This document shows positions 13,334 to 14,011 of a stretch of 14,011 bases of DNA, in pieces. The first letter of the stretch is position 1; every line of letters starts with the position of its first letter. The position numbers were made by a program, and so were the translations under genes. Origin of the DNA: Beroe ovata (lineage: Eukaryota; Ctenophora; Nuda; Beroida; Beroidae); NCBI GenBank assembly GCA_946803715.1, contig CAMPET010000140.1, forward strand, positions 1 through 14,011, in the 5' to 3' direction. The notes beneath the pieces are model-generated. The model made no database searches and was not told where the DNA came from. It worked only from the letters and a program-made list of their open reading frames with translations.

Positions 13334-13945
13334 GCAGATGTTAACTCTTCTCCTGGTAGCTACGCTTGTGAAACTTGGTTTTGCCCAATATGGTAAGAGT
13401 AGTACAATAAATATACCCCTACAACAATCAATACATTTTAATCAATGCACCCCAATTGATAATACATATATATTTATATATACCTATTATAGTCAAAAAC
13501 AATTGAAATTGTTTGGGTTTCGCAGCCACTTTGTACCTCTCCTGAAATAAAGAAATAATGTGATAGGAACTTACTTCCTCGCCCGTCGGTGGCGGTGCCA
13601 TTTCGTCGCAAGAACTCACCTCGAATAACGGAACCTTGCCTTCTGGAAGTTTCACAAGTGGCAAGCTCAAATTGATGATGTAAGGCGTGTATCAGCCTGT
13701 TTTTTATGATAGAGTCAATGGCAATAACTAATTGATACCCTTCGAGCATAAGGTTATCAGGGCGAGTTTCTTTCCTGTAACTCCAGCTCACCGCCACGGA
13801 TGGGCGAGGAACTAAGTTCCTATCACATTATTTCTTTATTTCAGGAGAGGTACAAAGTGGCTGCGAAACCCAAACAATTTCAATTGTTTTTGACTATAAT
13901 ATCACTCATTTTTGTGGCAGCTATGTGAATTGCTTAGGTTATTGA
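13332..13945 (+). CDS. Probable secreted protein, first two exons
   Basis: Exon 1 (13332-13392) encodes MQMLTLLLVATLVKLGFAQY, a textbook signal peptide with likely cleavage after GFA. It ends in phase 1 at ATATG|GTAAGAG. Exon 2 begins at 13845 after the strong acceptor TTCTTTATTTCAG and stays in frame: GEVQSGCETQTISIVFDYN, then ITHFCGSYVNCLG. It has three cysteines and one N-glycosylation sequon (NIT). Reading stops at TGA (13943-13945), giving 53 residues, unless a weak donor at TTAG|GTTATT (13937) leads to further exons outside the window. I recognise no family. Exon 2 up to 13900 lies inside an arm of a 112-bp inverted repeat whose other arm is in the intron. Confidence 0.5.
13486..13900. 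repeat. Inverted repeat, 112-bp arms at 13486-13597 and 13789-13900
   Basis: The arms are complementary without gaps and with only about three mismatches (around 13574, 13585 and 13588), around a 191-bp centre. The outer ends read ATTATAGTC and GACTATAAT. I see no clear target-site duplication, so this is either a fold-back/MITE insertion or a local inverted duplication. The right arm contains the acceptor and the first 56 nt of exon 2 of the plus-strand gene. A 107-codon minus-strand frame at 13474-13797 reads through the centre and left arm and repeats part of the exon 2 peptide; I regard it as a by-product of the duplication. Confidence 0.93.
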
Positions 13946-14011
13946 TTAAGGTCTAGTGCACACGCAGGTGTTTAGCTTTCATTTCCCGTTTCGATCACGT
14001 CTAGATGTCTT

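Noticed and set aside
13474-13797. 107-codon minus-strand protein
   Set aside because: Its C-terminal part merely repeats exon 2 of the opposite-strand gene through the inverted repeat, and the rest has no recognisable features.

Overview
This is eukaryotic, almost certainly animal, genomic DNA with interrupted genes. Exons carry canonical GT-AG splice sites and introns run from about 100 to 660 bp. Simple repeats, minisatellites and small inverted-repeat elements are frequent, and four isolated N characters mark scaffold joins. The dominant gene is a divergent but clear Niemann-Pick C1 homologue. Its distance from vertebrate NPC1 and its compact introns suggest an invertebrate, possibly an early-branching one such as a sponge; that placement is inference.

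Layout. Positions 1-2883 hold two tandem copies of one ~1.43-1.45 kb segment, separated by a single N at 1432. Each copy carries the same two NPC1 exons. Positions 2422-10055 on the minus strand hold 19 NPC1 coding exons, joined here into one phase-consistent model of about 792 codons. It runs from the signal peptide through the cysteine-rich N-terminal domain, the first membrane segments, the luminal loop and most of the sterol-sensing domain. The C-terminal third lies beyond the left edge. NPC1 introns contain a 96-bp MITE with a 9-bp target duplication, a 36-bp perfect palindrome, an 11-bp minisatellite, a dispersed 15-mer and GT tracts.

Positions 10056-12187 are non-coding as far as I can see: a GAGT/CACT microsatellite just upstream of the NPC1 start, E-box and CRE-type motifs, a telomere-like minisatellite and a cluster of four hairpins. 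Positions 12188-13333 support a weak, phase-consistent four-exon model of an unrecognised minus-strand gene. Positions 13332-13945 hold the first exons of a probable secreted protein on the plus strand. Its second exon lies partly inside one arm of a near-perfect 112-bp inverted repeat, whose other arm is in the preceding intron.

NPC1 is the only gene here with an assignable function: lysosomal cholesterol export. I found no prokaryote-type system, CRISPR array, RNA gene or operon. The best leads are the duplicated exon pair (probably unmerged haplotypes, otherwise a mutually exclusive exon cassette) and the inverted repeat that covers a coding exon and its splice acceptor.
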